From positions 1 through 64,000 of the forward strand of contig NZ_QWGR01000011.1 in NCBI RefSeq assembly GCF_003576475.1: a stretch of 64,000 nucleotides of DNA, in the 5' to 3' direction. The notes beneath the pieces are model-generated. The model saw only the letters and a program-made list of their open reading frames with translations, ran no database searches and had not been told where the DNA came from. Every line of letters starts with the position of its first letter. Within the stretch, counting starts at the first letter, position 1. The position numbers were made by a program, and so were the translations under genes. Of the stretch, positions 45,703-54,402 are shown piece by piece. Origin of the DNA: Maribellus luteus (lineage in GTDB: Bacteria > Bacteroidota > Bacteroidia > Bacteroidales > Prolixibacteraceae).

Positions 45703-46038
45703 CTGCAGCCGTGTAATTCGCCGGAAAATATTTTTGCTGGCTTCCTGCAGCGCTGCGGCAAGCAAAAAAATATTGTGGATTGCCCGCCGCAGCTTTGCAA
45801 CAAGCAAGAAATTTTTGTGGCTTCGTTCCTGCAACTTTGCAGCATGCCCGAAATTTTTGTGGCTCGCTTGCCGCAGCGCTGCAACACGCAAAAAAATGTT
45901 GTAGTTTGCTTGTCGCAGCAGTGCAACAGGCAAGAAATTTTTGTGATTCCCTTCCTGCAGCCGTGCGGCAAGCAATCCGGAAGCCGGGAAAGCTTGCTGC
46001 ACGGTTGTTTCGGGCAAACATAGGTTGGTGTTTGTTTG
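45703..46038. repeat. 42-bp tandem array, eight units, in a convergent intergenic gap
   Basis: Units begin at 45703, 45745, 45787, 45829, 45871, 45913, 45955 and 45997, exactly 42 bp apart with no insertion or deletion. The six central units all keep the dyad GCA-N4-TGC at unit positions 3-12. Five of them also keep an A/T tract (AAATTTTTG-like) about 20 bp later, which is lost in the unit at 45955. The first and last units are degraded. Because 42 is a multiple of 3, several frames on both strands stay open and give meaningless 14-residue repeats. It lies between the terminator of one giant gene and the end of the fibre gene. The rest of the gap (45290-45702, 46039-46127) shows nothing else I recognise. 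Confidence 0.85.
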
Positions 46039-46127
46039 GTTTCATGGAAGTATATCGTGATGACTTCTTTGCTTTCATACAAAAGGAAAATAAAAACTCA
46101 AACGGTTACTGGTTTGCCCGCAATTTT

Positions 46128-49100
46128 TTACTGGTTCATTTCAAGTATCAGGGCTTTAAGCTGTTCGATCTCCTGCTTTAAGCGATTGATTTCGGCCTGG
46201 TGCTGTTCCTTTATTTCAGTGATTTCGGCCTGCTGTTCCTGGATGGCTTTGGTTAATACCGGTACAATGCCGCTGTAATTAACCGACTTAAGCGCATCTT
46301 CGGTATTCGCAGTTCGTACCACTTCCGGCAAAATCTCTTCCACTTCCTGGGCAATAAATCCGATTTCGGTAGTTCCGTAGTCGGTACTGGTCAGCGAAGG
46401 CTTTTTACGATAAGTTACCGGGCGCAGCGCCTTAACCAGTTCCAGTGCTGCCGTAAAATCGGCGATGTCGGTTTTCAGACGTTTGTCTGAATTGGTTGTC
46501 AGGTTTCCGGCAATGGTCATTTCACCATTTTTTAGAAGTGTAAGGGCATTGCTCGGAGTTGTACTATTTCCATTTCCGATCACAAATAAACGGTCGGTTG
46601 CTATCGGCGAACTTGCACTTCCTGTACCTACCGTAGCATAAAATCCTAAAACGGTTTCGCCATACGATTGTGCTGTATTTTTGCGGCCAGTAACAAAACT
46701 ATACGAACCACTGGCGGTATTGGTGTCTCCACCGCCAACTGCAGAATAAGTGTTGCTGGCGGTATTTTTATTTCCACCAGCGATTGTAGCTCCATTTCCA
46801 CTGGCGGTATTGGCATTTCCGCCACCTACTGTAGTCATCCAGTTACTGGCTGCATTTCCGTACCCACCTCCAATCGTGGAAACATATTCACTCGCCTTGT
46901 TGATATAGCCGCCACCAACCGTTGCACTGGGACCAGTTGCCTGATTTTGCTGTCCTCCGCTAACCGTTGAATTTTCGGCACTTGCCAGGTTCGCGTAACC
47001 TCCACTGATGGAGGAATACAGTCCACTTGCTGTATTTCGGATTCCTCCGCCAATTGAAGAATAATCTGCACTGGCAACTTCCGTAGCAAAAGTTCTTTCT
47101 TGCTGCAAATCGACAGCTTTTGCTCCGCGTTTGTTTCCACCGTATCGGTTACCATCCGGCTGGATGGCAATAATGGCACCTGTTCCTTTGGGTTGCAAAA
47201 CGATATCCACATTTGTTTGTACACTCTTTGGCGTTAATTTTACGCCATATTTTGAATCGAAAGTAAACGTACTTTCTGTCCAATTGGTAAGACCTCCTAT
47301 TGTTGTCCAGCTTGTGCCTCCTGAACCATTTGCAGCCAGAACTTTGCCTGCATCACTAGTTATTTGTGCCGGTAATTCAATTTCGTTGGTAGAACTGATA
47401 TCACCGTCTTCGGAGGCCAGCTGAAAGCCACTAACATCGGGAATAGCTGTGCGTATCTGGGATGCTGTGTCTTTAATGGCTTGCGTGTTGATGGCAATGC
47501 CGCTGATATTCTGGTCTCCGGTATTTTTCCCCGACAAGTTTGCCAAGTTGCTGATATCCGTTGCGTTAATGTGAGCAGCCTGACTACTGCTGAAACCAGG
47601 ATCGGTTTCGCTGCTCAGAAAGCCACTAACATCGGGAATAGCTGCGCGTATCTGGGATGCTGTGTCTTTAATGGCCTGTAAATTAGTTAGAGTGGCTGCA
47701 ATTCTTGCAGCTTCTTCGGTATCTACATCCGCAGTGCGGTCTGCAATTTCCTGTTCGATTGAGTTCTTCAGTAAAGTACTATCGGCCTTTGCTTTTATCT
47801 GGAGGGCGTTATCTGCTGCAATCCGGCTGGCTGCTTCTGCATCAATTGCATCCCGAAAATAGGTGCTGTCGCTTTTTGTTTTTGCTTGCAGTGCTGCATC
47901 GGCGGCAATTCTGGCTGCTTCTTCTGTATCTACATCTGCTGTACGGTCGGCAATTTCCTGGTCGATTCGGTTCTTCAGTAAAGTACTATCTGCCTTTGCT
48001 TTTATCTGGAGGGCGTTATCTGCTGCAATCCGGCTGGTTGCTTCTGCATCAATTGCATCCTGAAAATAGGTGCTGTCGCTTTTTGTTTTTGCTTGCAGTG
48101 CTGCATCGGCTGCGATTCTGGCGGCTTCTTCTGTATCTACATCCGCAGTGCGGTCGGTAATTTCCTGTTCGATTAAGTTCTTCAGCAAAGTACTATCGGC
48201 CTTTGCTTTTGTTTGAAGTACGTTTTCTGCTGAAAGGCGGCTTGCCGCTTCTGCTTCAATTGTAGTCTGAAAATAGGTGCTGTCGCTTTTTGTTTTTGCT
48301 GCCAGTGCTGCAACGGCGGCAATTCTGGCTGCTTCTTCTGTATCTACATCCGCAGTGCGGTCGGTAATTTCCTGTTCGATTAAGTTCTTCAGCAAAGTAC
48401 TATCGGCCTTTGCTTTTGTTTGAAGTACGTTTTCTGCTGAAAGGCGGCTTGCCGCTTCTGCTTCAATTGTAGTCTGAAAATAGGTGCTGTCGCTTTTTGT
48501 TTTTGCTTGCAGTGCTGCATCGGCGGCAATTCTGGCAGCTTCTTCTGTATCTACATCCGCAGTGCGTTCTGCAATTTCCTGTTCGATTCGGTTTCTGAGT
48601 AAAGTACTATCGGCCTTTGCTTTTGACTGAAGTGCGTTTTCTGCTGAAAGGCGGCTGGTTACTTCAGCATCGATGGCATTTTGAAAATAGGTACTGTCGC
48701 TTTTTGCTTTTGCTGCCATTGCTGCATCGGCGGCAATTCTGGCCGCTTCTTCTGTATCTACATCCGCAGTGCGGTCGGTAATTTCCTGGTCGATTCGGTT
48801 CTTCAGTAAAGTACTATCGGCCTTTGCTTTTGTTTGAAGTGCGTTTTCTGCTGAAAGGCGGCTTGCCGCTTCTGTTTCAATTGTAGTCTGAAAATAGGTG
48901 CTGTCGCTTTTGTTTTTTGCTTGCAGTGCTGCATCGGCGGCAATTCTGGCAGCTTCTTCGGTATCTACATCCGCAGTGCGGTCTGCAATTTCCTGTTCGA
49001 TTAAGTTCTTCAGCAAAGTACTATCGGCCTTTGCTTTTGACTGAAGTACGTTTTCTGCTGAAAGGCGGCTGGTTATTTCAGCATCGATGGTATTCTGAAA

Positions 49101-51143
49101 ATAGGTGCTGTCGCTTTTGTTTTTTGCTTGCAGTGCTGCATCGGCGGCAATTCTGGCAGCTTCTTCGGTATCTACATCCGCAGTGCGGTCTGCAATTTCC
49201 TGTTCGATTAAGTTCTTCAGCAAAGTACTATCGGCCTTTGCTTTTGACTGAAGTGCGTTTTCCGCTGAAAGGCGGCTGGCAGTTTCCGTATCAATTATAT
49301 TCTGAAAATAGGTGCTGTCGCTTTTTGTTTTTGCTTCCAGTACTGCATCGGCTGCGATTCTTGCAGCTTCTTCTGTATCTACATCCGCAGTGCGGTCGGT
49401 AATTTCCTTTTCTATCAGGTCTTTGAGTAAAGTACTGTCTGCTTTTGCTTTTGTTAGGAGTGCATTGTCTGCTGAAATCCGGTTGGCAACTTCTGCATCG
49501 ATTGCAGTTTGAACTTGTGTACTATCACTTTTTGCTTTTGCTGCCATTGCCGCATCGGCGGCAATTCTTGCAGCTTCTTCGGTATCTACATCCGCAATAC
49601 GGTCGGTAATTTCCTGGTCGATTAAGTTCTTCAGCAAAGTGCTATCGGCCTTTGCTTTTGTCTGGAGGGCATTGTCTGCTGAAAGGCGGCTGGTTACTTC
49701 AGCATCGATGGCATTCTGAAAATAGGTACTGTCGCTTTGGTTTTTTGCTGCCAGTGCTGCATCGGCGGCAATTCTGGCTGCTTCTTCTGTATCTACATCC
49801 GCAGTGCGGTCTGCAATTTCCTGTTCGATTAAGTTCTTTAGTAAAGTACTGTCTGCTTTGGCTTTTGACTGAAGTGCGTTTTCTGCTGAAAGGCGGCTTG
49901 CCGCTTCTGCTTCAATTGTAGTCTGAAAATAGGTGCTGTCGCTTTGGTTTTTTGCTGCCAGTGCTGCATCGGCGGCAATTCTTGCAGCTTCTTCTGTATC
50001 TACATCCGCAGTGCGGTCTGCAATTTCCTGTTCGATTCGGTTCTTCAGTAAAGTACTATCGGCCTTTGCTTTTATCTGGAGGGCATTGTCTGCTGAAAGG
50101 CGACTGGCAGTTTCCGTATCAATTATATTCTGAAAATAGGTGCTGTCGCTTTGGTTTTTTGCTGCCATTGCTGCATCGGCTGCGATTCTGGCAGCTTCTT
50201 CTGTATCTACATCCGCAATACGGTCGGTGATTTCCTGTTCGATTCGGTTTCTGAGAAAAGTACTATCTGCCTTTGCTTTTGACTGAAGTGCGTTTTCTGC
50301 TGAAAGGCGGCTGGTTACTTCAGCATCGATGGCATTCTGAAAATAGGTACTGTCGCTTTGGTTTTTTGCTGCCAGTGCTGCATCGGCTGCGATTCTTGCA
50401 GCTTCTTCTGTATCTACATCGGCAATTCGGTTGTTAGCTTCCTGCTCTATCAGGGTTTTGAAGTAAGTGCTATCGGCGCTTGCTTTCAACCGGAGAATAT
50501 TTATTAATGCAGTGTGTGCTTCAATGGCATTGGCCTGAGCCGAAGTGATGGTCTTGGGTTTATTCTTTAAATCGTAATAGTAGCCGCTAAAGTCGTCGCT
50601 TGCGTCGGTATCAAGATTGGCCGGAACATCGGTGAGATGGATAAAACTGATACCCGTCCAGAAAGGTTGTGTTCCGTCGCTGCTTAGAAACTTCCCTGCG
50701 TTGCCGCTTTGTGCCGGTAGTTCGATTTCGTTGAAGGGGTCGGCGTCGGCATCGTCGGCGCCGCCTTCTACAACGCGCTGTGCCAACTGGGCAAAAGGCA
50801 CACTCAGTAAGGGACTGGTTCCTAAAAATTCGCCGTTCACCGTTAGCGACAAATGATAGGGGCCATTCATCCAGCGAATAGCCTGAAAAGTTTCCGGGTC
50901 TTTTGAGCCAATTTCGAGGTTTATCAATCCAAACGTATTGGTTTGCAAATTCCAGTCTTCAGTATAAATGGGGGAGCTGTTTTCACCTTCCAGAACAGAG
51001 ACGGTGATGGTTACTTCCTGGTTGGAGAGAACACTGCCTGAGGCATCGCGAATGACTGCCTGGTAGTTAAATGTTCCCGGGGTTTGCGCAACAGCACTTA
51101 AGGTAAGAAAAAGTGCAATAATGAGGCTTGTGAAATTTTTCAT
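46128..51143 (-). CDS. Giant fibre protein with coiled-coil repeats, YadA-like head and S74 chaperone
   Basis: I start at the ATG at 51143 (MKNFTSLIIALFLTLSAVAQ, a signal peptide) rather than 51173, giving 1671 residues. The N-terminal domain (PGTFNYQAVIRDASGSVLS) is common to Bacteroidota fibre proteins. Residues about 190-1145 are fourteen 69-residue Ala-rich coiled-coil repeats (ADVDTEEAARIAADAALAAK, KADSTLLKNLIEQEI). About 1354-1490 are YadA-head-type repeats (SSISGGYANLASAENS, TVGGGNANTASGNG). The C-terminus is a peptidase S74 intramolecular chaperone with the Ser-Lys dyad in SDKRLKTDI, followed by a trimeric coiled coil. S74 domains trimerise a fibre and then cut themselves off. It probably forms a long trimeric surface fibre. 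It has no T9SS tag. Confidence 0.92.
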   Translation of the reverse strand: MKNFTSLIIALFLTLSAVAQTPGTFNYQAVIRDASGSVLSNQEVTITVSVLEGENSSPIYTEDWNLQTNTFGLINLEIGSKDPETFQAIRWMNGPYHLSLTVNGEFLGTSPLLSVPFAQLAQRVVEGGADDADADPFNEIELPAQSGNAGKFLSSDGTQPFWTGISFIHLTDVPANLDTDASDDFSGYYYDLKNKPKTITSAQANAIEAHTALINILRLKASADSTYFKTLIEQEANNRIADVDTEEAARIAADAALAAKNQSDSTYFQNAIDAEVTSRLSAENALQSKAKADSTFLRNRIEQEITDRIADVDTEEAARIAADAAMAAKNQSDSTYFQNIIDTETASRLSADNALQIKAKADSTLLKNRIEQEIADRTADVDTEEAARIAADAALAAKNQSDSTYFQTTIEAEAASRLSAENALQSKAKADSTLLKNLIEQEIADRTADVDTEEAARIAADAALAAKNQSDSTYFQNAIDAEVTSRLSADNALQTKAKADSTLLKNLIDQEITDRIADVDTEEAARIAADAAMAAKAKSDSTQVQTAIDAEVANRISADNALLTKAKADSTLLKDLIEKEITDRTADVDTEEAARIAADAVLEAKTKSDSTYFQNIIDTETASRLSAENALQSKAKADSTLLKNLIEQEIADRTADVDTEEAARIAADAALQAKNKSDSTYFQNTIDAEITSRLSAENVLQSKAKADSTLLKNLIEQEIADRTADVDTEEAARIAADAALQAKNKSDSTYFQTTIETEAASRLSAENALQTKAKADSTLLKNRIDQEITDRTADVDTEEAARIAADAAMAAKAKSDSTYFQNAIDAEVTSRLSAENALQSKAKADSTLLRNRIEQEIAERTADVDTEEAARIAADAALQAKTKSDSTYFQTTIEAEAASRLSAENVLQTKAKADSTLLKNLIEQEITDRTADVDTEEAARIAAVAALAAKTKSDSTYFQTTIEAEAASRLSAENVLQTKAKADSTLLKNLIEQEITDRTADVDTEEAARIAADAALQAKTKSDSTYFQDAIDAEATSRIAADNALQIKAKADSTLLKNRIDQEIADRTADVDTEEAARIAADAALQAKTKSDSTYFRDAIDAEAASRIAADNALQIKAKADSTLLKNSIEQEIADRTADVDTEEAARIAATLTNLQAIKDTASQIRAAIPDVSGFLSSETDPGFSSSQAAHINATDISNLANLSGKNTGDQNISGIAINTQAIKDTASQIRTAIPDVSGFQLASEDGDISSTNEIELPAQITSDAGKVLAANGSGGTSWTTIGGLTNWTESTFTFDSKYGVKLTPKSVQTNVDIVLQPKGTGAIIAIQPDGNRYGGNKRGAKAVDLQQERTFATEVASADYSSIGGGIRNTASGLYSSISGGYANLASAENSTVSGGQQNQATGPSATVGGGYINKASEYVSTIGGGYGNAASNWMTTVGGGNANTASGNGATIAGGNKNTASNTYSAVGGGDTNTASGSYSFVTGRKNTAQSYGETVLGFYATVGTGSASSPIATDRLFVIGNGNSTTPSNALTLLKNGEMTIAGNLTTNSDKRLKTDIADFTAALELVKALRPVTYRKKPSLTSTDYGTTEIGFIAQEVEEILPEVVRTANTEDALKSVNYSGIVPVLTKAIQEQQAEITEIKEQHQAEINRLKQEIEQLKALILEMNQ
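47690..50590 (-). repeat. Fourteen tandem 207-bp coding repeats
   Basis: The marker GTATCTACATC (plus strand) occurs at 47719 and then every 207 bp up to 50410, fourteen times, without any length change. Each unit encodes 69 residues made of two related halves (EEAARIAADAAL... and ASRLSAENAL...). Point differences are scattered in mosaic fashion among units. Confidence 0.92.
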
Positions 51144-51261
51144 GAGTATCTGCTTGTTTTGATCTTGTGACAATTTTAACGCGTTGTGTGATTTTGTCCG
51201 TTCGTCCGACCTTTGGAGCTCTTCCTGTTGTCTGCTTTCGGACCGGGATTGGCTTCCCCGC

Positions 51262-51759
51262 CTATTTCTTTATGATTTTAAAGGTTTTTAAAGCAGTAGC
51301 TTCCTTGCTCACTCTCAGGATGTAAACCCCCGGAGCCAGGTTCTGAAAAGAGATTCTGGTGTTTAGGGCATCCAGCTTTTTGCGGATAATCAGCCTCCCA
51401 AAACTGTTGTAAAGTTCATACGATGTTTCAGTCGGCAATATTTCGCTTATAGCCAAGTTCAAGTTGTCGTTCACAGGGTTGGGATAGGCTTCAATCTTAA
51501 TTGTCAGTTTCTCCAATTCGTCGATGGCAGTTACCAGTAAATTTGTTTGATGAAATCCCTGTGTTATTTTCAAGTCCGGTTTTTCAAGTGTGGTGATGAT
51601 TGTTTCACCCAAAGTGTAGGAAACCGTAACATTTTGTCCCTGCAGATAAGCTCCGGAGGAGGCTGTTACGGATTGAATCTGGGCGGATGAATAAGTTGCA
51701 AAAATGGAAATGCATAACGCGAGAAGCAGGCATTTTGCTGCCAGTAAATTGTTCTTCAT
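51262..51759 (-). CDS. Small T9SS type A sorting-domain protein
   Basis: The 165-residue protein has a signal peptide (LLAAKCLLLALCISIFATYS), then a short conserved region (SGAYLQGQNVTVSYTLGETI, ITQGFHQTNL). The rest is a T9SS C-terminal sorting domain (IEAYPNPVNDNLNLAIS, YELYNSFGRLI, PGVYILRVSKEA, FKIIKK). There is no room for another functional domain. In Bacteroidota such tiny T9SS proteins often precede S74/coiled-coil fibre genes, as here: the fibre gene starts 118 bp downstream on the same strand. It may be the surface anchor or partner of the fibre, an inference from this pairing. Confidence 0.88.
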   Translation of the reverse strand: MKNNLLAAKCLLLALCISIFATYSSAQIQSVTASSGAYLQGQNVTVSYTLGETIITTLEKPDLKITQGFHQTNLLVTAIDELEKLTIKIEAYPNPVNDNLNLAISEILPTETSYELYNSFGRLIIRKKLDALNTRISFQNLAPGVYILRVSKEATALKTFKIIKK

Positions 51760-51868
51760 TGATGTTGGTTTTGTTATCCGGAATGTCCCCCTTTAGGGCG
51801 GGAAACTTACTACTCCTGTAATGGGCTTAAAAGTAAATCCACGTTAAAACAGGTGCAATAAACAAGGT

Positions 51869-51900
51869 GTCTCAATAAGCACAATCTTGTCTCAATAAGT
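51869..51900. promoter_or_regulatory. Direct repeat TGTCTCAATAAG x2, 20 bp apart
   Basis: TGTCTCAATAAG occurs at 51869-51880 and 51889-51900, a spacing of exactly 20 bp, about two helical turns. It lies in the 314-bp gap between the divergent fibre operon and the membrane AraC gene. AraC-family proteins bind such direct repeats, so this is a candidate operator for the adjacent regulator. The rest of the gap shows no clear box. Confidence 0.5.
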
Positions 51901-52073
51901 GCAAAAAGGGTGGTTTGTCAGTGTTGGAGGCTTTATAATGAGCAGGAATTGTTCGTTGGGAAAATAACCGCACAACATGCTGTTTGTATCAAAAAAATAG
52001 GCAATCGCACTTTTTATTTGATGGATAAACGAGGCATTTTGATATTTTCGCGCTCTAAATAAACCTGACATCA

Positions 52074-53228
52074 ATGAACTTGTCTGTGCTCATCCTTTTC
52101 ATCGTCTTTATTATCTTTTTTGCCTTTGCTCTTATTCTTTTTTATGTGGCTCAGTCGATGAATAAAAAAGGACTTTCCTATTTGTACATTGCATTTTTTC
52201 TGAAAGCCATTCACGTTCTTCCGCCGGTGCTGGCCAGCTTCGATCTGAACATAAATTACTCGGTTTACATTAACACGGCCATCAAAGTAAGTTTATTGCC
52301 ACTTTATTACCTCTACCTGGTAAAACTTGGGCAGCAAAACAAAAGTATCCGTCTCATCGAGTTGTGGCATTTTGCGCCGATGGCAATTGAGTTAATTCTC
52401 GGCCTGGCCATTGCTCCGAATCATGCACATGAAGTAATTGGCAGGATTAATTTCAACGACAATAGTTACATGAAATTAAGCATCGAGAACAACTTTTACT
52501 TTAACGTACTTTCGATTAGCGGAAAGTCGTTTGCGTTGGTACAGTGTGTTGTCTACTCGTACCTGATTTATTACAATTTATACCGGAAATATCGCTTTAA
52601 ACTGAAGCAGCAAATCACCAACATCGGTTCGAATAACCTGCACTGGATAAAAGTTGCTGCGTTTTTGTTCATGGCCGAATGCCTGCTGGTTGGGCTCCAC
52701 TTGTTTGGAATTTATGTAAATCAGTACTTGTATGCCCTCACCTACATGTATTTGTTGTTTTTCGGGTTTTACTTTTTTATTCATTCCATTTTGCAGCCCG
52801 ATCTTTCGTTTATTGATGACGAAATTGACGCGAAAAATACACCGAAACCATCGAAAGAGCCGGATTACCCGCATAGAAACCGAGAAGCGCTGGAGAAGTT
52901 TATTCATCAGTTTGTGCAGGAGAAACTTTACCTGCAACCTGAATTAACCCTGGCTGGTGTGGCTGAGGCTTTTAATATTCCCCGTTATAAAATCACGGAG
53001 ATGATTAAGATGTCGGAGTATACAAACTTTTATGATTTGGTAAATCAGCACCGTGTTGAACACAGTATTCGTTTGCTGGAGACACTGCCAGCCAATCATT
53101 CGCTGGACTCAGTCGGAATAGCATCCGGCTTTAAATCGCGGTCTTCGTTCTACCGGGTATTTAAAAACCAGGTAGGGAAAACGCCGAGTTCTTATATTTC
53201 TGTTCCTAACAGTCATTTGAAGAATTGA
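52074..53228 (+). CDS. Membrane-embedded AraC-family regulator
   Basis: The 384-residue protein has about seven to eight hydrophobic spans in its first 240 residues (e.g. LSVLILFIVFIIFFAFALIL, YLYALTYMYLLFFGFYFFI). A cytoplasmic linker follows, then a C-terminal AraC helix-turn-helix pair (LTLAGVAEAFNIPRYKITEM, LDSVGIASGFKSRSSFYRVF, ending KTPSSYIS). Such 7TM-AraC proteins sense a membrane or periplasmic signal and bind DNA directly. It is divergent from the small T9SS protein and fibre genes, with a direct-repeat operator candidate between them, so it probably controls fibre expression. The signal is unknown. Confidence 0.9.
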   Translation: MNLSVLILFIVFIIFFAFALILFYVAQSMNKKGLSYLYIAFFLKAIHVLPPVLASFDLNINYSVYINTAIKVSLLPLYYLYLVKLGQQNKSIRLIELWHFAPMAIELILGLAIAPNHAHEVIGRINFNDNSYMKLSIENNFYFNVLSISGKSFALVQCVVYSYLIYYNLYRKYRFKLKQQITNIGSNNLHWIKVAAFLFMAECLLVGLHLFGIYVNQYLYALTYMYLLFFGFYFFIHSILQPDLSFIDDEIDAKNTPKPSKEPDYPHRNREALEKFIHQFVQEKLYLQPELTLAGVAEAFNIPRYKITEMIKMSEYTNFYDLVNQHRVEHSIRLLETLPANHSLDSVGIASGFKSRSSFYRVFKNQVGKTPSSYISVPNSHLKN

Positions 53229-53343
53229 GAAATACTGAACAGTGGTTGAAGAAGTGTATCGTTACCAGATTCCCGGAAGTACATTCTAAATTAAATGATG
53301 ATTGCAATCGTTGTCCGATATTCACACTAAACAACAACGGATA

Positions 53344-54393
53344 TCATTTCTCTGAAGTCATCAGCTCTTTTAGTCTCGTGATCTGTTCCTGGTTGGCAAG
53401 CACAAAAAGCTGGTCGTTTCGCGACAGGATCATGTTGGGATCGGGATTGAAAACATAACGTGCCCCGCTGATTTTGATCCCGACAATATTGGCCCCCGTT
53501 TTTTCCCGTACTTTTAATTCGCCGATCGATTTCCCGACAAACTGTTGCGCCAGGTTTCGGCACGATATTTCTTCCAAAGCCACATCCCGGGTTCTTTGAA
53601 GCAGGATGTATTCGATAAATTCCACCACATCGGGTTGGTGAACCAGTTTTGCCATGCGCTGTCCGCCAATACGCTCGGGCATAATAACGTTGGTGGCACC
53701 GGCACGTTTCAGTTTCATCTGGCTTTCAATTTCCGAAGCACGGCTAATCACCGTTAATCCCGGGTTCATGCTTCGGGCGGTAAGCACCACAAATACATTG
53801 TCGGCATCGTTGGGGGTGGTGGCAATCAGGGCCCGCGCGTTATGAACGCCGGCTTGTTCCAAAACATCCTCGTGCGTGGCATCGCCTTTTATGTAGAGCA
53901 ACTCCGGATTTTCACGTATGCGCGAGATCACGTTGTCGCGCTTGTCGAGAATAACAAACTCAACTCCGTTTTCAGAAAGTTCCATGGCCGCCTGTTCGCC
54001 GTTTCTCCCGTAACCCACAATGATTACATGGTCTTTCAGTTTTGCAATTTTTTTGTCCACCCTGTACGTTTTTATATAATTAGCCAATTCTCCGTCAAAA
54101 ATAAAGCGGGCAAGGTTGGAGCCTACGTAAGCCAAACTTCCCAAGCTCAGAATAATAAGTATGATGGTAAACACTTTCCCCATCTCGGTTGGCTCGTGCC
54201 CCACATATCTGAAGCCCACCGTGGAGATGGTAATCACGGTCATAAAGATACTGTCGAGCAGGCTCAAGCCCTCGATAAAATAATAACCCACGGTGCCAAA
54301 TGTCAGGATAGAGGCCAGCAGCCCAATCCCGATTTTGATGGTGCGGTTTGATAATACCTGGAACTTGTTGTATTGATGCGTTGTAGATCCCAT
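53344..54393 (-). CDS. Two-TM potassium-channel protein with TrkA-N and TrkA-C domains, variant filter
   Basis: The 349-residue protein has two membrane helices (residues about 20-40 and 72-95) around a pore loop. A cytosolic RCK module follows: TrkA-N NAD/nucleotide-binding Rossmann fold with HVIIVGYGRNGEQAAMEL, and TrkA-C ending DQLFVLANQEQITRL. This is the MthK-type layout of ligand-gated K+ channels. The selectivity filter, normally TVGYGD, reads STVGFRYVG here (TVGFR at residues 58-62), with Phe for Tyr and Arg for the second Gly. Conductance may be altered, or the protein may act mainly as a sensor. It starts 9 bp after the DUF2851 gene and forms an operon with it. Confidence 0.9.
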   Translation of the reverse strand: MGSTTHQYNKFQVLSNRTIKIGIGLLASILTFGTVGYYFIEGLSLLDSIFMTVITISTVGFRYVGHEPTEMGKVFTIILIILSLGSLAYVGSNLARFIFDGELANYIKTYRVDKKIAKLKDHVIIVGYGRNGEQAAMELSENGVEFVILDKRDNVISRIRENPELLYIKGDATHEDVLEQAGVHNARALIATTPNDADNVFVVLTARSMNPGLTVISRASEIESQMKLKRAGATNVIMPERIGGQRMAKLVHQPDVVEFIEYILLQRTRDVALEEISCRNLAQQFVGKSIGELKVREKTGANIVGIKISGARYVFNPDPNMILSRNDQLFVLANQEQITRLKELMTSEK

Positions 54394-54402
54394 TTAGAAT
54401 GA

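Noticed and set aside
45703-46038. CRISPR array
   Set aside because: The period is only 42 bp and the whole unit is repetitive, with no distinct unique spacers and no cas genes nearby.
45582-46181. Several 110-166-codon frames on both strands with 14-residue repeats
   Set aside because: All frames stay open because the 42-bp period is a multiple of 3. No signal peptide, domain or codon bias favours any one of them, so I treat the DNA array as the feature.
47705-50230. Series of 66-161-codon plus-strand frames rich in Leu/Arg/Ser
   Set aside because: Antisense shadows of the fibre coiled-coil repeats.
46128-51143. Prophage tail-fibre gene
   Set aside because: The S74 and fibre domains resemble phage fibres, but no other phage gene is present, the protein has a signal peptide, and it is linked to a T9SS protein and a chromosomal regulator.
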